Assembly: GCA_026260175.1 (NCBI GenBank)
Contig: JAKCWW010001730.1
Coordinates: 6,128 to 63,271, forward strand
DNA: 57,144 nt
Origin: Reticulitermes lucifugus
Lineage: Eukaryota > Arthropoda > Insecta > Blattodea > Rhinotermitidae
Direction: 5' to 3'
The notes beneath the pieces are model-generated. The model searched no databases. It had not been told where the DNA came from and saw nothing but the letters and a program-made list of their open reading frames with translations. A program made the translations under genes and the position numbers. The number at the start of each line of letters is the position of its first letter. Positions within the stretch are counted from its first letter, which is position 1. Positions 1 to 12,798 of the stretch are shown here, piece by piece.

Positions 1-385
1 TCGTTCCAAACTTTTTCTAGCATGTCAGCGGTGATGGTTTCAGTGGCGGTTCTGATTCGTACCTTCAGTTCCGGGTTACTTGCGGGAAGAGGAGGAACAT
101 AAACCTGATCCTTGACGTAACTCCATACAAAGAAATCACATGAGGTTGCATCTGGAGAACATTCATGAAATGTAAGCACACAAAACGCCTTCTCACTGCC
201 GTTCGCCGCCATCTTAGTAAACTGCGCTCCAAGCGGAGAAATGCATAACTACTGCACACCGCACATCATAAAAAAAAACTTTGAGGATTTCTTGATCCAT
301 CGGTGCAACTATATATACTCCTATCTCAAGTGTACTGTGTATGACAAGTTGTTAAAACCCCGACAATCCTTTTTAAATAACCCTG
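1..385 (-). mobile_element. Tc1/mariner-like DNA transposon, internally deleted
   Basis: Read on the minus strand, about 170 to 1 encodes a transposase C-terminal segment with SPDATSCDFFVWSYVKDQ, then VYVPPLPASNPELK and ITADMLEKVWNE. This resembles the 'RSPDLTPCDFFLWGYVKD' end of Tc1/mariner DDE transposases. The outer end at 385 reads (minus strand) CAGGGTTATTTAAAAAGG and is flanked by TA at 386-387. The same terminal sequence recurs at 12801, so it is a true element end. Only about 200 bp separates the end from the C-terminal coding part, so most of the transposase is missing and the copy is a deletion derivative. It continues beyond the left edge of the window. Confidence 0.65.
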
Positions 386-991
386 TATTTTAAAAAGAGA
401 GCTGTTGAATAGGGTCAGGGATTCCGTGCTCTATTTTCTTTCCTTCACAAATCTGTTGCCAGTAAACACAATGGTATTGACGAGTTCAGATAATTGAGAA
501 GTTAAACAGAAAATTTTAATTGGTTGGCAGTGCATGTGATGTTTAAACGATAACAAACGTGATTGGTTTCGCACAAATAAATTGTGTTTTGACAAAAACA
601 GCGAAACTTCATGCTAACGATATTACTCACTTTTATTGTCAAAACTTTCCGTAAATTACTTTTAAAACCCATAAAGTTTCAAAATGATTTTAAAACGAAA
701 GTTAATGGAAAAGGACAACCTTCGGACAAATTACTCAACATTGTGCTGTTTAGAAGTTCACCCGTCAGTCTGTCTCATTCTGAATGACTGTGTTAATACA
801 AGGACGTGCTGGGGACAAAAACTTGCACAAAATAGGAATTAAAGAAATTCACTCTTCCGAAATTCGTACCAACAACGGTTGAAAAATTATGTAATGTCAA
901 CTCACTCACCCGTCATGTCTGTCAGTTAGTAGGATTCAATAGGATAGTCGCTGTAAAACAGGGTGTTAAGAGAGACAGAACTGCCAGGAAC
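386..991. other. AT-rich non-coding stretch, nothing recognised
   Basis: There is no open frame with recognisable similarity and no clear repeat boundary. The sequence is AT-rich, like most of the intergenic DNA here. Confidence 0.5.
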
Positions 992-1054
992 ACGTAAATA
1001 ACTACAGTGTAAACAATACTTACAATGTTTACACTGTAGTTATTCAGTTTACGT
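992..1054. repeat. Perfect-arm hairpin (inverted repeat)
   Basis: ACGTAAA plus TAACTACAGTGTAAACA on the left pairs with TGTTTACACTGTAGTTA and TTTACGT on the right. The loop is about 10 nt and the right arm carries one 4-nt bulge (TTCAG region). Arm length and tightness suit either a small MITE remnant or a short RNA hairpin. Nothing in the sequence separates these. Confidence 0.6.
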
Positions 1055-1124
1055 TGTGTACATTAACGTACGTTTGAATCCTTACGTTCTAAAATGTTAG
1101 AAAATAATGGCAGCATATAAGAAC

Positions 1125-1345
1125 ATTTGTGAGATTTGAGGTTATCTCAGCGGTGAATATGAAGATTACTGTCTTCCGGAATGTGATGCCGTGTACTATG
1201 GTAGATGAGCACCAAATATTTTGTAAAATCTACCGTCGTCATGTTCGGACAAGGATGGACAAGGCAGACATCTCCGAAACGCCATCACGAATCTACCAAA
1301 TTACACGGCGTCGCCTCCCACAATACAGCAATATTTCTATCAAAA
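1125..1345. repeat. Foldback-family repeat fragment ('MRFEV' type)
   Basis: GTGAGATTTGAGGTTATCTC leads into ATGAAGATTACTGTCTTCCG and GCCGTGTACTATGGTAGATG. The inverted counterpart (ATCTACCAAATTACACGGCG) lies at about 1291-1310, and a degenerate TCCGAAACGCC core is at about 1275. The same family occurs at 41487-41665. It gives a spurious + strand peptide starting MRFEVISAVNMKITVF. I recall very similar predicted peptides from cockroach and termite genomes (from memory, not checked). Confidence 0.55.
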
Positions 1346-4300
1346 AAGGTTTCGATATTAGACACTGTAAGGAGAGAATACAATTAACTTAAAGAAAACT
1401 GAGCTTATTTTTTCCATCTTGACATAGGAGAAAAAGTCTACAGCTGAGACTTCTGTCATTTATGAAGAACACTTGACTTTACAGCCTGAAAAAGGTTCTT
1501 TGATTAAATCTCATTGCATATGAAAACGTGAAGGTTTTCCTAAAAGTATGCACCTGTCAGTATTATCAGCTCGCCGAGGGGTTCTGGTAATGTTTCCGAC
1601 CTACAGTGTCTTAAATAACATGTGTAACTGACCTTACACTGTACAGAGCTATTGGAGTTCCATGTAAAAACGTGAAATGCAATAATGTAAGAAAATGCAG
1701 GTCAAGTTTCGATATTACCCTATTTTTTAAAAGAAACAGAAATTTTGAATTAAAATAAAAGCATTAAATGCAGATTGAAGACAAAGAAAGTCAGACAAAA
1801 AATAAAAGCACTTCTCGCACAGAAGGTACATTAATGCTTATTTAACTGTAGCCGTCAAACCAACGTAGAATTCATGGACATATATTTTGTATAATACACA
1901 CAGCCACGTGTCTTGCGCTTCAATTCTAAAACCAACGGCATAGAAACATATCTCCGCAATCAGCTGATTCTTAATTAGTAATTGTTATCTACACATGGCA
2001 CTCGTATAATGCTAGAAGTCATTAAGATGGTTGACCTACTTTCTGAACTTCAACTCCCATATCCGTGTTACAATAGCATAATTTGGTTTAAAATGTAGTC
2101 GTTTATAAATCCCTAACAATAAAACCTCAATCTAATTATAATTAACTCATCAAAATACGCTATACGGGCCATGGCCAGTAAAGATAAACTTTAAATTATG
2201 TCATTAAAATTCTCACATGGACCATTTCATGTTCAAGTTTCCTATGGATACGCGAGCAGAAGACGAGATGATAGTACCATGTCTACTTATCTCGTGCTTT
2301 AGACGAAATCTGTTATGCTATCAGGACAGCCATGTTCAACTGCAAACCTCCGAGGTCGGATTAGTTTTCACCACCATCCCTGACTATTATAAACTAACTC
2401 ATGGGTACATCGTCTCAACACAGTTACGTAACTAACTCTATGGACCGGAATTTTCCTTAGGAAGCTAACAGCCAGTCACGTACACAAGAAGTGTCGGGCC
2501 TCGTGTTTATATATGAAAACCTAGTACACTAAGATATGGTGTAATGTTGCGGTGAAGTTATAAAGAAGTTTAGCATTTGAAATAAAACTTCAAGTCATGG
2601 AAGCACGACTGTTTAGTTCAGGTCTATGATCATAAATTCGACATGCATTGCGATCAAAGCCTGTGTGAATTCAATTCTAGGTGACAGGCAGAGTGATATA
2701 AACATTACGCACTGGAATTTTTCTTGAAATATTTTGCTCAGAAATTGCAAGAACAGGGCTATGTTAAAGCTTCTTCTGAGAAAATACAAGTCTTTCTTTT
2801 CATACAGAAAAAAATATATATTGCGGTCTTTTTGAAACTTCACAAGAAACACAAGTCTTCAGTGAATTTCCCTTCTTTTTCAACAAAGCACAAGAGCAAG
2901 AAATTATTTACGAATAATTCCATTGTGTCAAGGTCCTATAGAGCTGCGTTGCTTTCAATACAGATGACAACTGATCCACTTATATAAAACGTATTACTAA
3001 AAGTATATCATTTATATATCATTTAAAAGTTACGCGACTCTTCTTGTCCCTAATCATACATCTGAAAGATGTATTGTTCTGCGGACTTGTTCAGACTTAC
3101 TGTTCGTCTATATCACATTTAATTTTAAACTGTTATACACGTGCTTCTATACACTAAAGCTCGTTGAAATTTCAAAAAGAAAAGTGGGCAATTCCCATCT
3201 CAAGATATGATTTCCACAGGTAACTCGCCACCTTATACATGACAGCCCTTGACATATTATGAATTCACAATTTTGCTGAATATGAACATCATGAATCGTA
3301 AATTTTTTTAAAGACAGAGTAATAGAATAAGCGCTGTTCCTCCTCAGAGATATCTGTTATCGGCAAAGATGGAGGATGCGTTACCGACCGAAGATTTAAC
3401 GCCTCTCTGCTGCTTCATAACTACAGACTGTTTTTGGTAATTACGGCTTCTTGGCGTACGCTTCTGTAACCATAATAATTTGCTGCATGGACACAGAATA
3501 ACGACAGAAATTAAACTCTTTAGGTTTTACGGATGGACCGATGGATAGGAAATACAAAAAAAAATACTCCCATATGATTTACGTAATTAAAGTACAGTAC
3601 ATGTAACCACTCCATTGTCGCGTGAGATATGCTAATAAAACACCAAATAAAACACGCGGTAGGTGAAACTGTATCTTCCATATTTTAAACTTGCTGTTTT
3701 TGATAGGAGTCCAAAAGACAAAAGATTCTGAACAGAAGAATATCAGGCATTTGCCGGATTTAATCTGCTTTCGTCAGATTTGTGACACTTATTTTGATTG
3801 GTTACTCTCGTACCTACATATATAAACTCTCCCACATTTTCAAAGGAATTACTGATCATATCTGTTGTGATTTCTTTCTGGTGTCTTATGTTTCTAGCAC
3901 GTAATATTGGTTACGGAATGTGATTTAATGTAGAAATGGTACAGGATAATTTTTAAAATTTTTTCCCCACTACTTTTTACTTTGTTTACCAAAGAAAGAT
4001 AAAAGCGGGAATGAACTGGGCGAGAAATGAGGGCTAAGAGTTAGTAAATTGGTAGAGGAAAACAGCAGTTGTCTCATGCTGATTGCATCCATCTGTTGCT
4101 CCGAGAACTCGCGAAGAAAACAATTTGAAAGTGTGTGGGACGAACAGTACCAAGATCTCTTGTGAGGAGGCTTTGATAAAGAGTTTGCGTCCGTGGAGCC
4201 CTGACGGAAAAATACGTAGCAGTCACGCCTTAAATGTGGATCACCACTCAAATAGGAACACAGACCAGGCCTAATTGCTTCTGTAGTGTTCCCAGTCTTA

Positions 4301-5640
4301 AAGCTGTTATTTATAGAAAAGTATATTGCACGGGGATCTGTTGCGAAATAGACCTGATTTATCACAATGTACTGTTTTCTTTCGCTTTTAGAAATGGAAC
4401 ACTTGACTTTATTATTGCAAATTTATAGGAAACATAATCCTTTTTAATAAATACGCTCTCAAAAATCAGTGAAGCTTAATCTAACACCTTGAGAATTTGG
4501 ACCTAAAAATAATGTAGATACTTCTGGGATGTACCAGATACTATCACAGTGACCAAATAAGGGGACGACACGGGAGGAGGTCATCAAGCAGGTGTGTGAA
4601 AAATAAGAAGTGCGTACAAAATTTTGTTATAAATTAAAAATGGAGGATGCTTGTTTGGATATCTGGAGGTAGGTGAGATTACAATGTTACAATCAAGAGC
4701 AAACAAACATGATATTTGCTCAACAAAATGGTTGACTACGAAATGGGCAGCCAGAATTTGATTCCTGGCATTAGCGAAAATTTCTCACTTCGCCACCACG
4801 TGCCATGGCATACACTTGGCTTTCTTTCCAATGGGTATTGAGGACTTTTCCCCGGCCGTATTGTCAAGATTAAGAATGCATGGAGCTATACCGCCTGTAT
4901 ACGCTTATTCTTATTTTCTCTCCGCACGGTGGTAGTAGTAGTAGTAGTAGTAGTAGGAGTGATAGTCCTAATTCTTACCCTGAAAGTGAAAAAAAGACAC
5001 TTCCGCCGAAAAGTAGGTAACCACCCACAAGCTTCCGTAGTGTCACAAGCCAGAATGACACTATCTAAATAACTACTGTGTAATTACTTCACACAAAACG
5101 TATATTGAATTAAAAACCCGAATATTCAGCACTTACGTCGAAAATGACAAAAATTATTCAAGAAAAGTATGTTCTTAAGTGTGTTGCGAAAAATATTATT
5201 TTTGTAAAACTTTGGCCAGAAGTACATATTTCATTAAAGTCTGCTATTTACTATTGAAATTTTCCCACAAAGACATTTGAAACCTTTGAGTGTGGTGATA
5301 ACAGTGATCGCGATGCCACCTGCTACTATGACCTCTATATAACCGGATCTCATTGTAACATGCACCAGCTTCAACAAATGTTAATTACCGCATTCGATCC
5401 AAATGACTGCATAAACAATTCAGATACATTTCAGGGGTTCGATTATTTCAAAATGTCTTTCTGTATTGGTCATGGTAATTTTGTGCACACTATCCAAATA
5501 CTGAGCAAGGCTGTGACATCCGCTGGCATCCTGTATGCGTTTTAGCCAGTTAACTTGTGCATAATAGTCGTAATAAGTCAAAAATTGTACTGCCCGACAT
5601 TTTACTTTGAACTGATGGTGTGCAGAAGACTATCGTAAAA
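1346..5640. other. Unassigned intergenic DNA
   Basis: About 4.3 kb without a recognisable gene. Short open frames (for example 2217-2435, 3970-4365 on the minus strand and 5360-5545) show no family motif and no flanking splice signals that extend them. A GTA microsatellite lies at about 4929-4955. Around 4780-4960 there is a diverged interspersed repeat that seems to share pieces with 6800-6930, without clear ends. Confidence 0.5.
4928..4956. repeat. (GTA)n microsatellite
   Basis: Direct run of GTA/TAG triplets, about eight units, within unassigned intergenic sequence. Confidence 0.9.
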
Positions 5641-5654
5641 TATTAATTTTACTG

Positions 5655-5876
5655 ATGCCTAGTGAACAGAATGCAGGACAAAATCATAAAATAAAGACAG
5701 CCAATAAACCCCTGAAAAATGTGGCTAAGTCTAAACATTTGGGAAGGACACCAACAAGTCAAAATTGCAGGCATGAAGAAATTAAGAGCCTATTAAACTC
5801 ATGGAATGCCTGCTACCCTTCGGTTCACATCCTTTTGTCTACCAATTTGCTATCCAAACATAAAAAAAACCTGTAG
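5655..5876 (+). pseudogene. LINE reverse-transcriptase fragment
   Basis: The open frame reads SEQNAGQNHKIKTANKP, then LKNVAKSKHLGRTPTSQNCRHEEIKS as separate blocks, and ends near LLSKHKKNL. This is the segment just after the palm/thumb of an insect non-LTR retrotransposon reverse transcriptase (typical form SREQNAGQNHNIKIANKSFE...FKYLGTT). Upstream endonuclease/RT and downstream parts are absent, so it is a dead fragment. A SINE starts about 50 bp further on. Confidence 0.7.
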
Positions 5877-5925
5877 TTGGGAAACACTGATCTATAAACA
5901 CTATTGCTTGTACTCCTCAAGAGAG

Positions 5926-6180
5926 GAAGCACGTGACGCAGTTGGTTGAGGCACTGCGCTACAAGCCAGAAGGTCGCGGGTTCGATTCCCGATGGTGTGA
6001 TTGGAATTTTTCATTGACATAATCCTTCCGGCCACACTATGACCCTGGGTACCAGGAATATTTCCTGGGAGGTAAAGGAGGCCGGTCAGTAGGGCTGAAA
6101 CCTTCCCACCTTGATAAGTTTGTCTTAAAGTCTGGGAGCCTCAACCTTCTGCAACCCTCAGGGCCTGTATAGAGATTGCT
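5926..6180 (+). mobile_element. tRNA-headed SINE, family B
   Basis: The head GACGCAGTTGGTTGAGGC fits an RNA polymerase III A box. GGTCGCGGGTTCGATTCCC, about 35 bp on, fits a B box. The body runs through CTTCCGGCCACACTATGACC and ends near CCTCAACCTTCTGCAACCC and AGGGCCTGTATAGA. The same head appears in reverse at 13817-13878 and the same tail in reverse at 57095-57144, defining a family. The tRNA-like part is not a folded tRNA gene. Confidence 0.75.
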
Positions 6181-6969
6181 GTTTTGTTACTGTCCAACAG
6201 ATAACATTAGGATGACCACATCAAGAAGCGTAAGAGAGGTTTAGGCATGTAATATGGATGGGGAAGGTAAGAAATGATTACACACCTTAGTTCATGCACC
6301 TGACGACAAGAGGCCACTTCGAAAACCTAGGCATAGATGAAAATGTGATATAGGAATGTATTTTAAAGAACCTTTGTGTGGCGACGTGGAGTGAACTTAC
6401 TTGATTCTGAATAAGGCCCAGTGGTGAGTTATTGTGAGAAGGGTTGCATGGGGGACGTTTTGACCAGCTGAACGGGTTTCGGCTTTTTAAAAATAACTCC
6501 ACCCCATGTACTTAGTTGCACAATGAAAATTCCATCTCTCATCTCGGTTCTGTCATTTCATGTATACATTAGGCCTGCACATATTATAGCATAAGATTCC
6601 TTCCAATTACAAGCATCAGCCATTTCCAAGTAAAGCTGTATCAAAGAAATGGTAAAGCGCTGATTTCAATTACACACGATAAATGAGATGATAAGTGTTC
6701 TACTTGTAAAATGAAGCCAGACCTTTCAGAAGTTTCTCTTCCCCCACCTCCAGGCCCGCTCTGAGACTCATGCAGCCTATTATCCAGTTGATTCCAGGTT
6801 TTTTTTTCCTCGGTGCTTAAATAACCGGGGCGCGTGACTGACTACTCACTTCTACGTAATCCCGAGGTTAAGGGTGCGCGGAGCTATGCCTCCCCTCCCC
6901 CAATACGCTTTCATGGCGTGGTGCTTAATTAAGCCTGACACCGAATGATGTACAAAATGCAAACACTAG
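6181..6969. other. Unassigned intergenic DNA
   Basis: No recognisable gene. Around 6790-6930 there is a T-run followed by GC-richer sequence (GGTTAAGGGTGCGCGGAGCT) that looks like an interspersed repeat, possibly related to 4840-4940. Its ends are not resolved. Confidence 0.4.
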
Positions 6970-7340
6970 CTAATTAACTCCATAAAGCAGAGTCTTTTTT
7001 GAGAAACCACTAGCTCCTGAGCTAGTCAAGAAGTTCTCCGCATTTTATGGAACCAGGAATTTAATTATTCAACTAACGTGTCCGTAAGACCTCGTCACTT
7101 TTCTCTGTCATGATCCAGACAAATTTAGCCCATGCCCTACTATCCTATCTCTTTAGGATCCACTTTAATATTATCTTCCCGTCTGTGCTTAGGTCTTCGA
7201 AGTAGTCTTTTCCTTCAAGTTTCCCCCACCAAAAGCCAGTATATATTGCTCTTCTCCCGCATACGTGCCACGTGCACGACATATAAACTCTTTTGATTTT
7301 ATCGTTCTAATAGTGTTTAGCGAGGAGCACAAATCACGAA
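6970..7340 (-). pseudogene. LINE 3' end fragment
   Basis: On the minus strand the left end reads FSKKTLLYGVN followed by TAG (about 6970-7008), the C-terminus of the same LINE clade seen elsewhere in the window (FSRRTLLHGVS-like). Further right, CCACTTTAATATTATCTTCC and CTTAGGTCTTCGAAGTAGTC match the corresponding blocks of the copies at 16150-16620, 40950-41190 and 45195-45490. The frame is broken. Confidence 0.65.
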
Positions 7341-8117
7341 ACTCCTCATTATGCAATTACCTCCAACCTCCTGTATAAAATGCAAATATTACTTGTACAG
7401 CTTTTATACCACTATGTCACTCCGCTGAAGCACGTCTATTAACACTCTTGTTTTAATAAGGCAATCATCAGGTTGGAATCGGGCGGCACTGGCTTTTACC
7501 ATGAGCCAAATAATTCCAAGAATATTGGTAATTAATATCACACGACCACAAACTCGTGGTGCGGATCGTATAACCACAGGCGCGTGTACGTAATGAAGGG
7601 ACTGTGGTCATATTCATACTGGGTATTCAAACAGAGTAACGTGATATACAAAATATAACAATACATTACCTCTGAATACAAGCATGCCTTTAAATCAAAA
7701 TGTAATCTAAACATCGTACAGGCCAGATTACTGCAGTATGGCACGTTCCAATTTAAGTGATGCATTTATTCAAGACTTATGCGCTTAATTAAATGTAAGA
7801 AAATTACCAATTTTTGTAAAGTTACTAACACTAGAAAGAATATACTTCGTCTGTATATAAGACCCAACGACAAACTCTTATACAGACAAACTCTTTCGTA
7901 TTTTAAAGCATTTTCATCCTACTGAAACTCACGTCTGGACAAATCCTACTGTCTGCAGACTTACGACGCTTGCAGATGTCTGACACTGGAGACAGAGGAA
8001 CATGATCATCCTCTTACCCTTGGAGTAGGGTGTCAAGCAAGAGGAAAGAAGTAAGTGATATGAACTAGCTCATCTTTCGTGATTTCAGGCTCCCGCCGCG
8101 GTATAAATATCTTCGCT
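7341..8117. other. Unassigned intergenic DNA
   Basis: No gene, RNA or repeat could be supported. A minus-strand open frame at 7538-7765 has no recognisable motif. Confidence 0.5.
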
Positions 8118-8433
8118 GTTCTGGAATGTTACGCAACGTAAATTTGTAGTTAGTCGCCGACGTTTCGGGACAACCTATCGGTCCCATCTTCAAGGGTCAA
8201 GCTCAAGAACTCCGGGAACACTTAGGTACGCAGTTACATAGGGAACGGTGTGGGCAGTGATTGTTTCTCTGAGAAGATGATGCTAGCCAATGGGGTTAGT
8301 GTAGCTCCACTACATTGGCTATCATCACATTCCCATCATTCTTCTTCGACTGCCTGACCCTTAAAGATGGAACCGACAGGTCGTCCCGAAACGTCGGTAA
8401 CTATCAATCTACGCCGCGTAACATCCCAGAAGA
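8118..8433. mobile_element. Foldback element with GAAACGTCGG core
   Basis: The left arm (about 8118-8203: TTCTGGAATGTTACGC...CCGACGTTTCGGGACAACC...CCATCTTCAAGGGTC) is repeated inverted at about 8351-8433 (GACCCTTAAAGATGG... CGTCCCGAAACGTCGG... GTAACATCCCAGAAG). Arms are about 85 bp with several mismatches; about 145 bp of unrelated sequence lies between. The core shows a GGGAC/GTCCC stem before GAAAC, but the CTGAAGA block is altered (TTGAAGA / TTAAAGA). Confidence 0.75.
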
Positions 8434-9719
8434 GAGATCTCAAGATAAGTCTTGCGCCTACGCCAACTAGCGCTACTGAACTGCATTAAGCAGCTAATCA
8501 ATCGAAACGGTGTCACACAGTAACACAAACACGATTGTGCTTACTGGAGTTCAGCGACCAAAAGGCACATGTTTCTCGGTCATCTTGACGCTTTCTTAGA
8601 GCTACAGAAATTTATTCGCACAAACTGACGCTTCGGTGACCACCGAACAGTGCTACAAGCCTCCTACCCCATTGGAAACACGCACCGTACACACGTTTAA
8701 GGCAATGTTAACACGAGCCATACGTCATGAAGGCCTACGCCATCAATCAAAAAGCGCGAATTAAAACCAAACCAAATGTAATTCTAATTCAAGTAATAGT
8801 GGAGGAAAGTGAATGATATCGATCAGTATGAGGAAGAAAATGAACATAAACAGGAGTACAGTAATTTGGAAAGCTTGATATTTGCTGCCTGACGCAAAAG
8901 AAATACCTTGTCTCTGTTCTTTTATACACTAGCCATGGTGTATAATTCCGTTAATTACTTCGATCTTCCATGTTGTTGCGCAGCATTTATTGGCTTACTA
9001 CCGACGTTTCGTGACAGCGTGTCGGTCCAATTTTCAATGGTCGAGACATCTGAGTTATACAGAATTAAAGTTTGTCAAGCGCAACTTTTCATTTTAACTT
9101 GCTCTGTTTAGTTGCTTCTTACATTTAGGGCACTCATGTGTCTCAGAAACACGTCTTTATGGTCTGAATGTTATTCGTTACAGCGGAAGGGTGCAGGCCG
9201 GGACTCTGTGGGCAAGAAGCGGCATGTCATCCACTGCCAAACAAGAATTACACATGCGTGTGTCCGCACGACGGCTCAGAGCCCACAAAGGACCTCAAGT
9301 GTCCCAACAGGATGACAGGTATGTAGCCACAGGCGTACCTGTGACTGACAGCAGTTGTGGTAAATTTTAGCCTTTGCTTAATTAAGCATCACACAATGAA
9401 GATGTACCAAAGAGCATATGGCAGTCCGTTACAGGTCTCGCTTGTACCCAGAACGGCGTGACAGATACCTCTCGATTGAGTACGTTCACACCTTTATTTA
9501 TAATCACTACCAATACATTCACTAGTGCCGGTTCCAACGTGGATTCCCAGATTTCTTCAAATTCTCTGAAACGAATGCTGCCGATCTTTGGCGGATTTTC
9601 TTCTGCCCTTTTTTTTTCTACTCCCCCTTCTTGTCTCCAACCTCACTCCTTTTTCTTTTTATTTCCTTCTGTCCCTCTACCCATCTCGTCTCTCAAGTGG
9701 CCTTCGTAACTGATCCATA
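8434..9719. other. Unassigned intergenic DNA with a decayed foldback core
   Basis: A single degenerate copy of the foldback core lies at about 9000-9050 (CCGACGTTTCGTGACAGCG, then GTCGGTCCAATTTTCAATGG). No gene recognised. A pyrimidine-rich stretch covers 9600-9700. Confidence 0.45.
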
Positions 9720-10015
9720 ACAGTTACGACTGATGGTAAATGAGTGAAAGGAGAAGGTCGGAGGGCCAGAAGGTCCTTCCTCATGCTCACGTTGGATGCA
9801 CACACGCACAAGAAAAATGTTCCCCTTTTCACGCTGGGGTGGTGGCTGGGACTCGAACTCGATGTTCGGCTACAAGCAGACATATTTATAACGCCACTAG
9901 GAACTCGTGAGTGGCCAGCCTCACGCTTTATTCCGTGGAAAGAACCACTGCCCCTCCCCCAGTAGGAAAACCCATTGGACTGGAGACTGGGTGGTCCCAA
10001 GAACTGTTACGGACA
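9720..10015 (-). mobile_element. Probable tRNA-headed SINE, unassigned family
   Basis: On the minus strand a B-box-like CGAGTTCGAGTCCCAGCCA lies near 9845-9863 (GGTTCGANNCC type). The flanking GC-rich body (CCATTGGACTGGAGACTGGG on +) resembles the tails of the other SINEs. Ends and target duplications were not found. Confidence 0.35.
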
Positions 10016-10339
10016 ACAAGGCGAAGAAAAAAATCCCTTCCTCTCTCAGGAATCGAAGTTCGGTCGTGAGTGAAGCAAGTGAAGTAAATTATTTTATTAT
10101 TCATTATTATGTATATATATAAATATATATGGAGCTCAACCATAATGCACAGATTGATGCGCAATCGTATCACGGAGAGGAAAACTAAATTTTTACTCAG
10201 TCTTTCCATGAGAAAGCACAAAGCTGCTTTTACTGCACCCATATACTGGACTTTTTGAGTAGCTAATTCCAGTCGCTACAGGCGCACAGCTGAACGTGGA
10301 GCTCGCTCATAGCTGCATTGCTGCATAGCGACAGATTAC

Positions 10340-10425
10340 ATCGTCCGCTTTGCAGTCCTCAGTCCTACGTTTCCCGCGTAACGCGTTAACGCAGGACTGG
10401 GTGCCGTAAAGCGGACGACATCAAC
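10340..10425. repeat. Short foldback repeat with an extra arm
   Basis: ATCGTCCGCTTTGCAGTCCT and CAGTCCTACGTT at 10340-10375 recur inverted as AACGCAGGACTGG and TAAAGCGGACGACAT at about 10388-10422. A third, direct partial arm (GTCGTCGTCCGCTCTGTAGT) follows at about 10443-10465. Confidence 0.6.
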
Positions 10426-10465
10426 TGCCGATAGCGACTGATGTCGTCGTCCGCTCTGTAGTGCT

Positions 10466-12798
10466 TAGTTCCGCCTTAAAACAACTCCCTATTTACGGGG
10501 ATACGTATTCTTTACTGTTTCGGTGGGGTAAGACCATGTTTTTGCAGAACGGCGGCCACTAATGGGTCCATTGTTCGTCTTCAAAATGACAAGTAAATGG
10601 GTATAGAGCATTGGTGGAATGACTGACAGGGGACAACCGAGGTACTCGGAGAAGAACCTGCCCCAGTGCCACTTTCACAGTCAGAAACTGGCGACTAATC
10701 ACATGAGCCATGGCACAGCCGAGAATTGCCCTTTGGGACAATTATTTACCTTGTATTGTTTAACAGACCGCTTTCAGACGTAATGGATTGGGACTGGACG
10801 TGCCCTATGCTTACAGAGTAGAGATTTCTGTGGCATGAACAGATCATCTGAGAAGAATCTCTTCATCAAATGTAGACATCATCATCTCGAGTTTTAACTC
10901 CAGTGTGTTCTCAATCTTCCTCTTCCTCCTATCATCACCATCACCATTGCCGCCGCCATCACCATCATCTACATACCCACTTTCATCTACATCGTTATCC
11001 AGGATTACACTAGAATCGTTTACGACACATTTACCGTTGTTCTGACTATCTTTCTCATAGCCGTCCAATTTTACTTCTTCCACGTGGCTGATAACTAGAA
11101 ATCTGTATTCAATATCTGCAGTTCAATTTTCTCTCTTCGCGGCAGCCCACTCGCTCTACAGCAGCATCACACTTGTAACCAGCAGCTGACTGCTTATCCC
11201 CTCCCCTCCGTTCCAGAATATAAAAATATAACCCAGGTTCTAGAGGAATATACACTACACACAATAAATAATATATAAGAAAGAAAACTGAGGTGAATAA
11301 GAAATTGGGTACTTTCCGTCGTCTTTTTTAGTTAAAAAAACACACACAACATTTCGAATGCTAAATTTGCTTCCGTCATAATTTACAAGCAAAAATTATG
11401 AGACATACGAGTATTCTGTGGAAGTTGATCTCGGCGGACGGTTGTTAACTCTAATGCGTGGGCCCGACATCGTTGGTTCTTATACCTTTTGTTTTTACCC
11501 GATAATGGAAGAAGTGCCCGATTCCAAAACATTGTGTGTTTTGAACCAAAAGCAAGATGACGCAAAGCCCAGTATATGTGTCACCTCAACAACGTATCAG
11601 CGTCACTTCAAGAACAAAATGCCCGAAGGAAAATCAAATGTCTCGCCGATGATATACAATAATGACATATAGAAAAGTAACCTCATGGTCAGAGACGTAA
11701 CAGTACGGAGAGATAAACAAGCTATAAATTCCCCGGTGATAAAAACTCCCCAAGATTTAAGTACGGTATAATATAGACTTTGTTCCTACGTACGTGCATG
11801 ATCTCTCGCCATTATTCGTCTTTATAAATGAGACACACTGTGTTTTCTCGGAGGTAGTTTATATAGTTGAGACAGACTTTGTTCTCTGCGAGGTATGAAC
11901 TGGGACTGAAGAAGCAGTTACCCATCGACCACCTGGCATGATTGATGGCTAACAACGGATATCGACGTTCAAAGATATCGATTGTAAATCCTCCCGCTTA
12001 AGATATCTCGATAACGATCGACTGTAAACTTGTCGCTAACAGACGCAAAAATCTAATGTTATGTGTTAAAGTACTCAGAGTTTTAATGTAAAATATTCAC
12101 GAATTTAAAATATAGGGATAATGACATAGCGAAGGGGAAAAAATAATACGCTAGAAGGATATATTGTAACTACTAGGCTTATTAGCGCTTTTAATCGTTC
12201 AGGTTATACAGCATTAAATTACAGATAATGAACTTAAAAGGGGTGGACGGAGGAGGTCATGGCCTATTTAATTTAAGGCAATATCATAATATTCAGGCAT
12301 ATTCCTACAGAACAAAAAAACACTAAAGATGCCACTCGGTAGAGCTGTTAGTCTCGTATTTGGAATTTAATCCTGGGTCATCCGGATTACGCAGCAGCAG
12401 CGCTAACCGTTGCCTTGAACTGCTATTGCATAGTACTAAATCACTTTAAATTTCATTGTCTTTTAAATAAAATTTACATAAATTACCAAACTCAGTTTCC
12501 ACCTAAGAAGCCAATTCTCTTCAAGCATACAAATAAAACAAACAAAGTGCAACGGTTGGCTTCCTTCTGTCGCAGACATAATTGTATTTAAAGCTATTCG
12601 CTTAGGACAGCCAGAACAAGTCTTTCTTCGTATTGCATTATATATACACAGGAGTCTCCAATACTTCTTGCAGACTTTCTTGAAGTATAATTTTATCACT
12701 GAAAATTCAAGTTTTATACAGGCCTTAGGGAACCATTATTAATGAAGTTTTTAAAAGTTCGTTTCAGCTTCACGTAAAGTGCGTTTCATATCTTGTAA
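10466..12798. other. Unassigned intergenic DNA
   Basis: About 2.3 kb with no recognisable gene. A minus-strand open frame at 10844-11083 is acidic (DDGDGGGNGDGDD) because of a CAT/CCA-rich low-complexity run at 10930-10980. A diverged direct duplication (GAGACACACTGTGTTTTCTC / GAGACAGACTTTGTTCTCTG) lies at about 11830 and 11870. Confidence 0.5.

Noticed and set aside
1129..1392. Small protein starting MRFEVISAVNMKITVF
   Set aside because: It lies in a foldback repeat family that also occurs at 41487; similar peptides are common annotation ghosts of this repeat.
10844..11083. Acidic minus-strand protein
   Set aside because: Composition comes from a CAT/CCA-rich low-complexity run; no motif or splice support.
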